Positions 44,632-52,760 of a stretch of DNA of 64,000 nt are shown here, piece by piece; positions within the stretch are counted from its first letter, which is position 1; the number at the start of each line of letters is the position of its first letter. A program made the position numbers and the translations under genes. The stretch covers positions 1 to 64,000 of the forward strand of contig NZ_ANBA01000012.1 in the NCBI RefSeq assembly GCF_000341085.1. Direction: 5' to 3'. The DNA comes from Nocardiopsis ganjiahuensis DSM 45031 (lineage in GTDB: Bacteria; Actinomycetota; Actinomycetes; Streptosporangiales; Streptosporangiaceae). The notes beneath the pieces are model-generated. The model was not told the DNA's origin, ran no database searches, and saw only the letters and a program-made list of their open reading frames with translations.

Positions 44632-46308
44632 ATGCTCGGAACACTCACCCGACACCGGTCCCAGCTCGCGCTCCGCGAGATCAGCAAGCGCTACGGGGAC
44701 CACACGGTCCTGGACCGGGTCAGCCTCACCGTCGGCCCGGGCGAACGCGTCGGCGTGATCGGCGACAACGGCTCCGGCAAGAGCACCCTCCTCCGCCTCC
44801 TCGCGGGCGAGGAGGACCCGGACAACGGGGAACTCACCGTCCGGGCCGCAGGCGGCGTCGGCTACCTTCCCCAGACCCTCGAGGGGGTGTCAGGCGGACT
44901 ACCGAACGGCACCGTCGGTGACGCGATCGACGCCGCACTCCGAGGGCTGAGGGAGCTGGAGGAGCGCATCCGCGCGGCCGAGGCCGCCCTCGGCGAGGCC
45001 GCCCCGGAGCAACTGAACGCCTACGGCGACCTCCTGGCGGAGTTCGAGGCGCGCGACGGCTACGGCGCAGACGCCCGCGTCGACGCCGGACTGCACGGTC
45101 TGGGCCTGCCCGGCCTGGAGCGGGACCGGCCCCTGCGGACGCTGTCCGGCGGGGAGCGTTCGAGGCTGGCGCTGGCCGCGGTGCTGGCCGCCTCGCCCGA
45201 GCTCCTCCTGTTGGACGAGCCCACCAACGACCTGGACGACCGCGCGGTCGCCTGGTTGGAGGAGCGGCTCCGGCAGCACCGGGGCACGGTCGTCGCCGTC
45301 ACCCACGACCGGGCTTTCCTGGCCGGGGTGACCGAGACGGTGCTGGAGGTGGACACGGACACCCACCGGGTGAGGCGCTACGGCAACGGCTACGACGGGT
45401 TCCTCGCCGCCAGGGCGGCGGCGCGGGCCCGCCGGGCCCGCGAGTACGAGGACTGGAAACAGGACCTGGCCAGGCAGCGGCGGCTGGCCGACAACCACAT
45501 CGCCGCCCTGCGGGCGATCCCGCGCAAGATGGAGAAGGCGGCCTTCGGCCACGGCGGGTTCAGGATGCGCGGCGCGGCACACGGTTCCATGGGCCGGATC
45601 CGCAACGCGAAGGAGAGGCTGGCACGGCTGACCGAGAACCCTGTCGCACCGCCGCCGGTCCCCCTCCGGATGGCCGCCGAGTTCGCCGGCCCGCTCTCCC
45701 ACGAGGAAGCGGCGGAGACGGCCCCGGTCGCGGAGCTGGAACGGGTGCGGGTGGACCGCCGGCTGGACATCGGCGCCCTGTCGCTGGCGCCGGGTGAGCG
45801 GGTCCTGGTCACCGGCCCCAACGGGGCGGGGAAGACCACCCTGGTCCGGGTCCTGGCCGGGGAGCTGGCCCCCGGCTCCGGCCGGGTGCTCCTGCCCGGC
45901 AGGATCGGCCTCCTGCGCCAGGAGAACGCCCCGGTACCGCCGGGGCGGACCGTGCTCCAGGCCTACGCGGCCGGGCGCCCCGGCCCCGCGGAGGAGTACC
46001 GGGACGAACTGGCCTCGCTCGGGCTGTTCCGGGCCGACGGGCTCGACCGGACGGTGGCCTCGCTGTCCGTGGGCCAGCGGCGCAGGATCGAGGTGGCCCG
46101 GCTGACCTCGGGCGCCCACGAGCTGCTGCTGTTGGACGAGCCGACCAACCACCTCTCCCCCGGCCTGGTGGAGGAACTGGAGGAGGCGCTCTCCCGCTAC
46201 ACGGGCGCCCTGGTGCTGGTGACACACGACCGGATGATGCGCGAGCGCTTCGGCGGCCGCCACCTGGAACTCCGTGCGGGCACCGTGATCGCCGACTCCC
46301 GGCGGTAG
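44632..46308 (+). CDS. ABC-F ribosomal protection ATPase
   Basis: A 558-residue protein with two ABC domains and no membrane segment. NBD1 has Walker A GDNGSGKST at 44-52, signature LSGGERSRL near 170 and LLLLDEPTNDLDD near 195. The linker with charged helices (ARARRAREYEDWKQDLARQRRLADNHIAALR) comes next, then NBD2 with GPNGAGKTT, LSVGQRRRIEVARL and LLLLDEPTNHLSPG. ABC-F proteins of this type displace macrolides, lincosamides or streptogramins from the ribosome. The ATG at 44632 has AGGAGAGCC upstream. Dual control by TetR operator and leader peptide is inferred. Confidence 0.93.
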   Translation: MLGTLTRHRSQLALREISKRYGDHTVLDRVSLTVGPGERVGVIGDNGSGKSTLLRLLAGEEDPDNGELTVRAAGGVGYLPQTLEGVSGGLPNGTVGDAIDAALRGLRELEERIRAAEAALGEAAPEQLNAYGDLLAEFEARDGYGADARVDAGLHGLGLPGLERDRPLRTLSGGERSRLALAAVLAASPELLLLDEPTNDLDDRAVAWLEERLRQHRGTVVAVTHDRAFLAGVTETVLEVDTDTHRVRRYGNGYDGFLAARAAARARRAREYEDWKQDLARQRRLADNHIAALRAIPRKMEKAAFGHGGFRMRGAAHGSMGRIRNAKERLARLTENPVAPPPVPLRMAAEFAGPLSHEEAAETAPVAELERVRVDRRLDIGALSLAPGERVLVTGPNGAGKTTLVRVLAGELAPGSGRVLLPGRIGLLRQENAPVPPGRTVLQAYAAGRPGPAEEYRDELASLGLFRADGLDRTVASLSVGQRRRIEVARLTSGAHELLLLDEPTNHLSPGLVEELEEALSRYTGALVLVTHDRMMRERFGGRHLELRAGTVIADSRR

Positions 46309-46347
46309 ACATGTCGACGTGTCTCTTTGTCGACATTTCGGCTCGCA

Positions 46348-46363
46348 CATAAGTCGACTTATG
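46348..46363. other. 16-base perfect palindrome
   Basis: CATAAGTCGACTTATG, in the gap between the convergent ABC-F and dnaB genes. GTCGAC also occurs at 46313-46318 and 46329-46334, so the gap holds three such cores. Function unknown. Confidence 0.5.
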
Positions 46364-46378
46364 GATTGACCGATACAA

Positions 46379-46405
46379 CGGGGCGTGACTACTGGTCACG
46401 CCCCG
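46379..46405. terminator. Bidirectional terminator between ABC-F and dnaB
   Basis: Stem CGGGGCGTGAC/GTCACGCCCCG, 11 perfect pairs with loop TACTG. Confidence 0.85.
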
Positions 46406-46464
46406 CACCCATGAACGCTTTCCCGAAGCACGGTAGGTCAGCGGGGCCGGGCCGTGTCGACGGA

Positions 46465-47817
46465 TTAACCGGGCGCCATGTCGACGAAGCGGCTGTAGTG
46501 GCCCTGGAAGGCCACAGTCACGTCCGCGGTGGGACCGTTGCGGTGCTTGGCCACGATGATGTCGGCCTCGCCCGCGCGCGGCGACTCCTTGTCGTGCACG
46601 TCCTCGCGGTAGAGCAGGATCACCATGTCGGCGTCCTGCTCGATGCTGCCCGATTCGCGAAGATCCGACACCTGGGGGCGTTTGTCGGTGCGCTGCTCGG
46701 GGCCGCGGTTGAGCTGGGACAGCGCCACCACGGGCACCTCCAGCTCCTTGGCCAGGAGCTTGAGCGAACGCGACATCTCGGAGACCTCCTGCTGGCGGCT
46801 CTCCACCCGGCCGGGCGAGCTCATCAGCTGGAGGTAGTCGACGATCACGAGCTTGAGGTCGTGCTGCTGCTTGAGGCGGCGGCACTTGGCCCGGATCTCC
46901 ATCATCGACATGTTGGGCGAGTCGTCGATGAACAGCGGCGCGCTGGCCACCTCGCCCATCCGTCTGGCCAGCCGCGCCCAGTCCTCGTCGGTCATCAGAC
47001 CGGACCGCATGGTGTGCAGCGGCACCCGTGCCTCGGCGGAGAGCAAGCGCATGACGATCTCGTTGCGCCCCATCTCCAGACTGAAGAAAACGGACGCCAT
47101 CTCGTTCTTGATAGACGCAGCACGCGCGAAATCCAAGGCCAGGGTGCTTTTTCCAACGGCTGGTCTCGCGGCGATGATGACCATCTGGCCGGGGTGGAGG
47201 CCGTTGGTGAGGGCGTCGAAGTCGGCGAAGCCGGTGGGGACGCCGGTCATGCTGCCGTCGTTGGCCCCGATCGCCTCGATCTCGTCCAGGGCGCCGGGCA
47301 TGATGTCGCCCAGGACCACGTAGTCCTCGCCGGTGCGCTTCTCCGCGACCTTGTAGATCTCGGCCTGGGCGTGGTCGACGAGGTCGTCCACCTCGCCGTC
47401 GCCCGCGTAGCCGATCTGCGCGATGCGGGTGCCGACCTCGACCAGGCGGCGCAGGACGGCGCGGTCCGAGACGATCTTGGCGTAGTAACCCGCGTTGGCC
47501 GCGGTGGGGATCGCCTCGGTGAGGGTGTGCAGGTACGGCGCTCCGCCGACCCGGGTGGCCTCACCGCGCTTGGTCAGCTCCGCGTTGACGGAGATGGCGT
47601 CGACGGGCTCACCGCGGGAGAAGAGGTCGACGACACTGTCGTAGATGATCTGGTGCGCGGGGCGGTAGAAGTCCGCGGAGCGGATGATCTCGACGACCTG
47701 GGTGATGGCGTCCTTGGACAGCAGCATGCCGCCCAGGACGCTCTGTTCGGCCTGGATGTCATGGGGTGGGGTGCGCTCGTATCCGCCTTCTTCAGGTGGT
47801 TGCCCAGCGACACTCAC
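46465..47817 (-). CDS. dnaB: Replicative DNA helicase
   Basis: A 450-residue hexameric helicase. The N-terminal domain has PHDIQAEQSVLGGMLLSKDAI; the RecA-like motor has Walker A ARPAVGKSTLALDFAR, FFSLEMGRNEIVMRLLSAEA, Walker B LVIVDYLQLM, and the arginine-finger end RNGPTADVTVAFQGHYSRFVD. The GTG at 47817, with GGGGAGAAG upstream, was chosen over a 47-codon longer frame. No intein. The upstream region carries five DnaA boxes. Confidence 0.96.
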   Translation of the reverse strand: MSVAGQPPEEGGYERTPPHDIQAEQSVLGGMLLSKDAITQVVEIIRSADFYRPAHQIIYDSVVDLFSRGEPVDAISVNAELTKRGEATRVGGAPYLHTLTEAIPTAANAGYYAKIVSDRAVLRRLVEVGTRIAQIGYAGDGEVDDLVDHAQAEIYKVAEKRTGEDYVVLGDIMPGALDEIEAIGANDGSMTGVPTGFADFDALTNGLHPGQMVIIAARPAVGKSTLALDFARAASIKNEMASVFFSLEMGRNEIVMRLLSAEARVPLHTMRSGLMTDEDWARLARRMGEVASAPLFIDDSPNMSMMEIRAKCRRLKQQHDLKLVIVDYLQLMSSPGRVESRQQEVSEMSRSLKLLAKELEVPVVALSQLNRGPEQRTDKRPQVSDLRESGSIEQDADMVILLYREDVHDKESPRAGEADIIVAKHRNGPTADVTVAFQGHYSRFVDMAPG

Positions 47818-47914
47818 GAACTTCTCCCCACACCGGCCGCGTGTGTCGGCCCGGATCGGGCCGACTCTTCCAGGATGCCCCATCCCCGGTGCCGAAGGCG
47901 CCGTGCGGGGCGCC

Positions 47915-48119
47915 TGTGGACAAGTCCTTACCATCACATCCGAAGCCCTGTGGGGCATTGCGCACAGAGGTTATGCACATCACCTGTGGATAACTTTGCC
48001 GCGAGTCGCCCATAACCTGCTTGAACTGGGAAAACGTAGTTCGCCACCGGGACGTGCAAGATGTCTCACAGGACGGCTTTCCACAGGTTATCCACAGGCT
48101 TCGACCCACCTGTGGACAA
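47915..48119. promoter_or_regulatory. Cluster of DnaA boxes upstream of dnaB
   Basis: TGTGGACAA at 47915-47923 and 48111-48119, TGTGGATAA at 47985-47993, TTATCCACA at 48088-48096 (all perfect boxes, both orientations), plus TTATGCACA at 47971-47979. They lie in the 347-base gap between dnaB and the divergent MATE gene, so DnaA may regulate one or both. Confidence 0.78.
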
Positions 48120-48164
48120 CGCCACAGATAGTCTCGAACGCCTGTCCGGTACTGTGGCTCCGTC

Positions 48165-49514
48165 ATGGCAACTCTGCTCTCCGCGGCCCCCTTCCGGCAC
48201 CGCCACGACCGCGAGATCTTCGCTCTCGCCGTCCCCACGTTCTTCGCGCTCATCGCCGAGCCCCTCTTCCTGCTCACCGACACCGCGATCGTCGGCAGCC
48301 TGGGCACCCGGGCTCTGGGCGGACTCGGGGTCGCGGGCCAGGTCCTGATGACCCTGGCCGCGGTGTGCATCTTCCTCGCCTACGGGACCACCGCGGCGGT
48401 GGCCCGCAAGTTCGGCGCCGGCGACACCACCGGCGGCATCCGTGACGGGGTGGACGGGCTCTGGCTCGCGATCCTGCTGGGGATCGCCGCGATCGGGATC
48501 GGCTGGCCGCTGGGCCCGTGGATGATCGACCTCCTGGGCGCCTCGCCCGAGGTGGCACCCTACGCCCTCACGTACCTGCGGATCAGCCTGCTGAGCACGC
48601 CGTTCCTGTTGGTCGTCATGGCCGGAACCGGGGTCCTGCGCGGTCTCCAGGACGCCAGGACGCCGTTGGTGGTGGCCGTCGCCTCCTACATCGGCAACGC
48701 CGTGCTGTGCGCGACCTTCGTGTTCGTCTTCGACTGGGGCATCGCCGGTTCGGCCTGGTCGACGGTGCTCGCCCAGGGCGCGGGAGCGTTCTGGTACGTG
48801 GCGGCCATCGCCCGCTCGGCCCGGCGCGCGGGGGTGTCCCTCACCCCGACCCTGGCGGGGCTGCGGGCCTCGGCCTCGGCCGGGTTCGCGCTGTTCCTGC
48901 GCAGCGTGTCCATGCGCGTGGTGGCGCTGGTGACGACCGCCGTCGCCGCCCGTCTCGGTGACGAGTCGATCGCCGCACACCAGGTCAGCTACAACATCTG
49001 GGCCCTGCTGGTGTTCGCGATGGACGCCATCGCCATCGCCGGGCAGTCGATCGTGGGCCGCTACCTCGGCGCCGGTGACGTGCGGGGGACCAAGGACGCC
49101 ACCCGCCGCATGGTCGAGTGGGGCGTGATGTCGGGACTCGTGTTCGCGGTCCTGGTGTTCCTCGTGCTGCCCTGGGCCCACGTCCCCTTCACCTCGGACC
49201 CGCGGGTGGCCGTGCTGATCACGGCCTCCCTCGTGGTGGTGGCGCTGATACAGCCGCTGAGCGGGGTGACGATGGTGCTGGACGGGGTCCTCATGGGGGC
49301 AGGAGACCAGCGCTACCTGGCCTGGGCGTCCCTGTGGACGATGCTCGCCTTCCTGCCGTTCGCCCTGGTCGTCCCCCGGCTCGCCACCTCCGAGGTGTGG
49401 GGCCTGGTGGGGCTGTGGATCGCCTTCGCCGTGTGGATCCTGGCCCGCGCCGTCACCCTGGGCCTGCGCGCCCGGGGCGGGTCCTGGCTCGTCACCGGCG
49501 CGGCCCGGCCGTGA
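48165..49514 (+). CDS. MATE-family efflux transporter (DinF type)
   Basis: A 449-residue polytopic membrane protein with about 12 helices. It has the MATE signature region ALAVPTFFALIAEPLFLLTDTAIVGSLGTRALGGLGVAGQVL, an internal repeat from about residue 235 (SVSMRVVALVTTAVAARLGDESIAAHQV), and GAGDVRGTKDATRR between halves. It exports cationic drugs or metabolites in exchange for protons or sodium. In Streptomyces a MATE gene also neighbours dnaB. Confidence 0.93.
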   Translation: MATLLSAAPFRHRHDREIFALAVPTFFALIAEPLFLLTDTAIVGSLGTRALGGLGVAGQVLMTLAAVCIFLAYGTTAAVARKFGAGDTTGGIRDGVDGLWLAILLGIAAIGIGWPLGPWMIDLLGASPEVAPYALTYLRISLLSTPFLLVVMAGTGVLRGLQDARTPLVVAVASYIGNAVLCATFVFVFDWGIAGSAWSTVLAQGAGAFWYVAAIARSARRAGVSLTPTLAGLRASASAGFALFLRSVSMRVVALVTTAVAARLGDESIAAHQVSYNIWALLVFAMDAIAIAGQSIVGRYLGAGDVRGTKDATRRMVEWGVMSGLVFAVLVFLVLPWAHVPFTSDPRVAVLITASLVVVALIQPLSGVTMVLDGVLMGAGDQRYLAWASLWTMLAFLPFALVVPRLATSEVWGLVGLWIAFAVWILARAVTLGLRARGGSWLVTGAARP

Positions 49515-49604
49515 TCAGCGGGTGGACCGCCCCTGCGGCGGGGAGCAGGGACGGTTCTCGGTCTTCTCCGGGCCAGGGCCTTCCCGGGTCAGGGCACCGC
49601 GCCG

Positions 49605-50438
49605 TCAGAGAGACGTGTCGAGGTCACCGATGGCGGGGCCGTGGTAGAAGGTCGCGATCCGCTCGGAGCTCGGTACGGCCGGGTAGCTCGGCAGCTCCTC
49701 CAGGGTGAGCTCCCTCCCTGCCTGCCTGCTCAGGTGGATGAGCTGTTCGCGCAGCCGGCTCCCCACGTCGTCGCGGAGCTGGGGGAGCATCGAGTAGAGC
49801 TTGTCGCCCGGGCAGCTGGTGGCGTTGTAGTCGCGGTGGCCCACGATCGCCTCCTGCGGGTCGAGGCGGTACACGAGGCACAACCACGAGCAGGTGTCGA
49901 CCAGGGCGGACATGAGCGCGCCGGGCGGGGTCGTCGAGGTGTAGGTGCCCTCGTTCTCGATCCCGATCGTGTGCGAGTTGTGGTTCGCGGTGTGCGCGCC
50001 GAGCACGTGCTTGCCGTCCCGGATCGCCTGGAGCGACCGGTCGCGCCCCTCCATGATGTGTCCGCCGCGACTGATCGTCAGCTGCTGCCCGGTGTCACTC
50101 CACCCGTTGCTGTCCATGTGGTAGCTCTGGATGGACCTCGACAGCGCTGCGGCGTGGCTGGTCGACGTGTCCGACACGTTCCCGGTGGCGGTGTGGTGCA
50201 CGACGATGTGGGTCGGGCCCGTCGCCAGTACCTGGATGCCGCCCTTGGGGGCGCGCGCCTTCCAGTCCGCCCGGGTGTAGACCTTGGGCGTCGCCGAGGC
50301 GGAGGCCGGTCCCGCAGCCGACACCCCCAGCACCCCACCGAGGAGGACTCCGCCGGCGGCCAGGGCGGCTCCTCGCAGCATCGTCCTACGGTCCACCGCC
50401 AGAGGGTGGTCGGTCTCGGGTCGTCTCTCAACGGCCAT
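49605..50438 (-). CDS. Tat-exported N-acetylmuramoyl-L-alanine amidase (PGRP type)
   Basis: A 277-residue protein. The signal is VDRRTMLRGAALAAGGVLLGG with twin Arg and an ASA-type cleavage site near residue 50. The Amidase_2/PGRP domain (about 52-225) has the zinc ligands in IVVHHTATG and GHRDYNATSCPG, plus NHNSHTIGIENEG. It cleaves stem peptides from peptidoglycan outside the membrane. The ATG at 50438 follows GGAGAGGAC. It lies downstream of rplI on the same strand but behind a terminator, so it is a separate unit. Confidence 0.92.
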   Translation of the reverse strand: MAVERRPETDHPLAVDRRTMLRGAALAAGGVLLGGVLGVSAAGPASASATPKVYTRADWKARAPKGGIQVLATGPTHIVVHHTATGNVSDTSTSHAAALSRSIQSYHMDSNGWSDTGQQLTISRGGHIMEGRDRSLQAIRDGKHVLGAHTANHNSHTIGIENEGTYTSTTPPGALMSALVDTCSWLCLVYRLDPQEAIVGHRDYNATSCPGDKLYSMLPQLRDDVGSRLREQLIHLSRQAGRELTLEELPSYPAVPSSERIATFYHGPAIGDLDTSL

Positions 50439-50500
50439 CGGTATGCTGTCCTCTCCGTGCGGAGCGCCGCGGGACGCGACGCGACACAGAGAACACGCTA

Positions 50501-50517
50501 GATTACAAAGAGTAATC
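50501..50517. promoter_or_regulatory. Inverted repeat upstream of the amidase gene
   Basis: GATTAC-AAAGA-GTAATC, a perfect 6-base pair of arms in an AT-rich island 63 bases before the amidase ATG. It may be an operator; no regulator is assigned. Confidence 0.4.
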
Positions 50518-50561
50518 AAAGGGTGGTTTGCAGTAATACGGCGTGTTCCGTCAAGCACGGA

Positions 50562-50589
50562 ACCCCGCCCCTCCGAAGAGGGACGGGGT
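50562..50589 (-). terminator. Terminator of the rpsF-ssb-rpsR-rplI operon
   Basis: Stem ACCCCG/CGGGGT and CCCTC/GAGGG with one C-A mismatch, loop CGAA, placed 26 bases after the rplI stop codon. Confidence 0.82.
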
Positions 50590-50614
50590 CCGGGAGCGGA
50601 ACGGCCGACGCGTA

Positions 50615-51061
50615 CTAGGCGCCGACGATGTCCAGCTTGATCGTCGCGGCGACCTCGGGGTGCAGGCGGACCTGGACCTTGTGGGCACCGACCGACTTGA
50701 TCGGGTTCTTGATCTCGATCCGGCGCTTGTCCAGCTCGGGACCGCCGGTGGCCTTGACGGCCTCGACGATGTCCGCGGGCGTGACCGAACCGAACAGACG
50801 ACCACCCTGACCGGCGCGCTGCTTGAGGCGCACGTTCAGAGCACCGACCCGGCCGGCGACCTGCTGGGCCTCGTCCAGGGTACGGATGTCACGCGCCTTG
50901 CGGGCACGCTGGATCAGGTCGATCTGCTTCTGAGCGCCGCGGGTCCACCGGATGGCGAACCCTCGGGGCAGCAGGTAGTTGCGACCGTAACCGTTCTTCA
51001 CCTCGACGACATCGCCGGGGGCTCCGAGACCGTTGACCTCGTGGGTCAAAATCAGCTTCAC
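50615..51061 (-). CDS. rplI: 50S ribosomal protein L9
   Basis: A 148-residue protein: N-terminal domain [37 protein letters not shown], long connecting helix, C-terminal rRNA-binding domain ([32 protein letters not shown]). Last gene of the operon. Confidence 0.98.
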   Translation of the reverse strand: MKLILTHEVNGLGAPGDVVEVKNGYGRNYLLPRGFAIRWTRGAQKQIDLIQRARKARDIRTLDEAQQVAGRVGALNVRLKQRAGQGGRLFGSVTPADIVEAVKATGGPELDKRRIEIKNPIKSVGAHKVQVRLHPEVAATIKLDIVGA

Positions 51062-51089
51062 GACAAAAACCTCCCTCGGAATATCGCCG

Positions 51090-51326
51090 CTAGCGAGCGG
51101 TGCTGGTGTAGGGCAGCAGGGCCACCTCGCGCGCGTTCTTGATCGCCGTGGCGACGTCGCGCTGGTGCTGCGTGCAGTTGCCGGTCACCCGACGGGCACG
51201 GATCTTGCCGCGCTCGGAGATGAACTTGCGGAGAAGCGTGGTGTCCTTGTAGTCGATGTAGGACTGCTTCTCCTGGCAGAAGAGGCAAACCTTCTTCTTG
51301 GGCTTGCGCGCTGCCGGCTTAGCCAT
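51090..51326 (-). CDS. rpsR: 30S ribosomal protein S18 (zinc-type)
   Basis: A 78-residue protein. CLFCQEK and GNCTQHQ give the Cys set of the zinc-binding (C+) S18 form that actinomycetes use when zinc is sufficient; a Cys-free paralogue is normally elsewhere. [18 protein letters not shown] is the rRNA-binding core. The ATG at 51326 follows GAAGGAGC. It lies 28 bases before rplI. Confidence 0.97.
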   Translation of the reverse strand: MAKPAARKPKKKVCLFCQEKQSYIDYKDTTLLRKFISERGKIRARRVTGNCTQHQRDVATAIKNAREVALLPYTSTAR

Positions 51327-51439
51327 CGTGGTGCTCCTTCGCAAGAGCCCCGGGGTCCTCCCGGGGATGGGCTGGGAAAATGAAAGGTGACTCGGTCCCC
51401 GGAGGGACCGGGCCGGGTGTTACGAGGGGTGGACGCCGT

Positions 51440-52042
51440 CTAGAACGGGGGCTCGTCGGAGAAACCTCCGCCGCCGCCACCGAAACCGCCGCCGCCACCG
51501 CCGTTGGTCGCCCACGGGTCGTCGGCCGGGGCACCACTGCGGCCGCCCTGGCCGCCCTGGTTGCCGCCGAAACCGCCGCCCTGGTTCCCGTAGCCGCCGC
51601 CCTGGGGCTGTCCGCCCTGGGGCTGGCCGCCACCGAACCCGCCGCCCTGGTTGGCGCCGAAACCGCCACCACCCTGCCGCTGCGTCTTCGTCACCTTGGC
51701 GGTGGCGCTGCGCAGGGCCGGTCCGACCTCTTCGACGTCGATCTCGTAGACGGTCCGCTTCTCACCCTCGCGGGTCTCGAAGGACCGCTGCTTCAGGCGA
51801 CCCTGCACGATGACGCGCATGCCGCGCTGAAGGCTCTCGGCCACGTTCTCCGCGTACTGACGCCACACGGTGCAGGAGAGGAACATGGACTCTCCGTCCT
51901 TCCACTCCCCCGACGCGCGGTCGAAGGTGCGGGGCGTCGAGGCCACACGGAAGTTGGCGACCGCGGCTCCACTGGGCGTGAAGCGCAGTTCAGGGTCATC
52001 GACGAGGTTGCCGACGAGCGTGATCTGGGTTTCGCCTGCCAT
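51440..52042 (-). CDS. ssb: Single-stranded DNA-binding protein
   Basis: A 200-residue protein. The OB fold (1 to about 110) has [32 protein letters not shown] and [37 protein letters not shown]; then a Gly/Gln-rich linker (about 120-190) and the acidic tip DEPPF, which recruits partner proteins. Its operon position between rpsF and rpsR identifies it as the housekeeping SSB. Confidence 0.97.
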   Translation of the reverse strand: MAGETQITLVGNLVDDPELRFTPSGAAVANFRVASTPRTFDRASGEWKDGESMFLSCTVWRQYAENVAESLQRGMRVIVQGRLKQRSFETREGEKRTVYEIDVEEVGPALRSATAKVTKTQRQGGGGFGANQGGGFGGGQPQGGQPQGGGYGNQGGGFGGNQGGQGGRSGAPADDPWATNGGGGGGFGGGGGGFSDEPPF

Positions 52043-52178
52043 GGATCGGCTCCGGTTCGAGATAGTTCGGGATCAGGCGGTTTCGCCTGCTCCCCGCATC
52101 ATCCCTGCCCCTAGAGACAGAACAGCCCTGGGGACGGAAGAGGACGAGCGGGGTCAGGGGGTCGGGGCACTGGGGTGC

Positions 52179-52469
52179 CTAGTGAACCTCGGGGCGCAGA
52201 ACCTTGGTGCGGAGCACGGCCTCGGCGATGCCGAGCTGACGGTCGAGCTCCTTGACCGTCTCGGGCTTGGCGGTCAGGTCGATGACCGCGTAGATGCCCT
52301 CGGAGTTCTTGTTGATGTCGTAGGCGAGACGACGCTTGCCCCAGATCTCCGTCTTCTCGACCGAGCCGCCGTCGTTGCGGACGACGCCCAGGAAGTTCTC
52401 CAGCGACGGGGCGACGGTGCGCTCGTCGAGGTTCGGGTCGAGGATGACCATGATTTCGTAACGACGCAT
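52179..52469 (-). CDS. rpsF: 30S ribosomal protein S6
   Basis: A 96-residue protein: [43 protein letters not shown], and [10 protein letters not shown]. The ATG at 52469, after GAGGAGGAACG, gives the standard length. First gene of the operon; its promoter lies in the 290-base gap before it, which also holds a DnaA box (TGTGGACAA, 52633-52641). Confidence 0.97.
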   Translation of the reverse strand: MRRYEIMVILDPNLDERTVAPSLENFLGVVRNDGGSVEKTEIWGKRRLAYDINKNSEGIYAVIDLTAKPETVKELDRQLGIAEAVLRTKVLRPEVH

Positions 52470-52690
52470 AAGCGTACGTTCCTCCTCTGGACTGTTGCGG
52501 CCATGGAATCTCCATGGCAGGAGGGCAGGAGCCCGGCGTTCCGCCGCCCCGGTCGGGCCGGGGCGCACCGCTCGGGCTCTGAGCCATACGGGAACCAAGG
52601 CTACCAGCAGCGGCGTACCACCGGTGCTGGTCTGTGGACAACCCGGACCCTGCGCACGATCCGGACGCCCCGGAGCGCGCCACGCGCAAA

Positions 52691-52739
52691 GGCCGGGGGC
52701 CGGTGCCGGAGGGTCTCCCCCCGGCACCGGCCCCCGGCC
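52691..52739 (-). terminator. Very strong terminator of the PBP gene
   Basis: A 19-base-pair perfect stem (GGCCGGGGGCCGGTGCCGG with its complement) plus three more pairs around TCT. It lies 22 bases after the PBP stop codon. Confidence 0.9.
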
Positions 52740-52760
52740 GCGCCGTCGACTACCCGACGA

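Noticed and set aside
47818..48164. The DnaA-box cluster as the chromosomal origin itself
   Set aside because: Actinomycete oriC lies between dnaA and dnaN with many more boxes. Neither gene is here, and the boxes are better explained as dnaB regulation.
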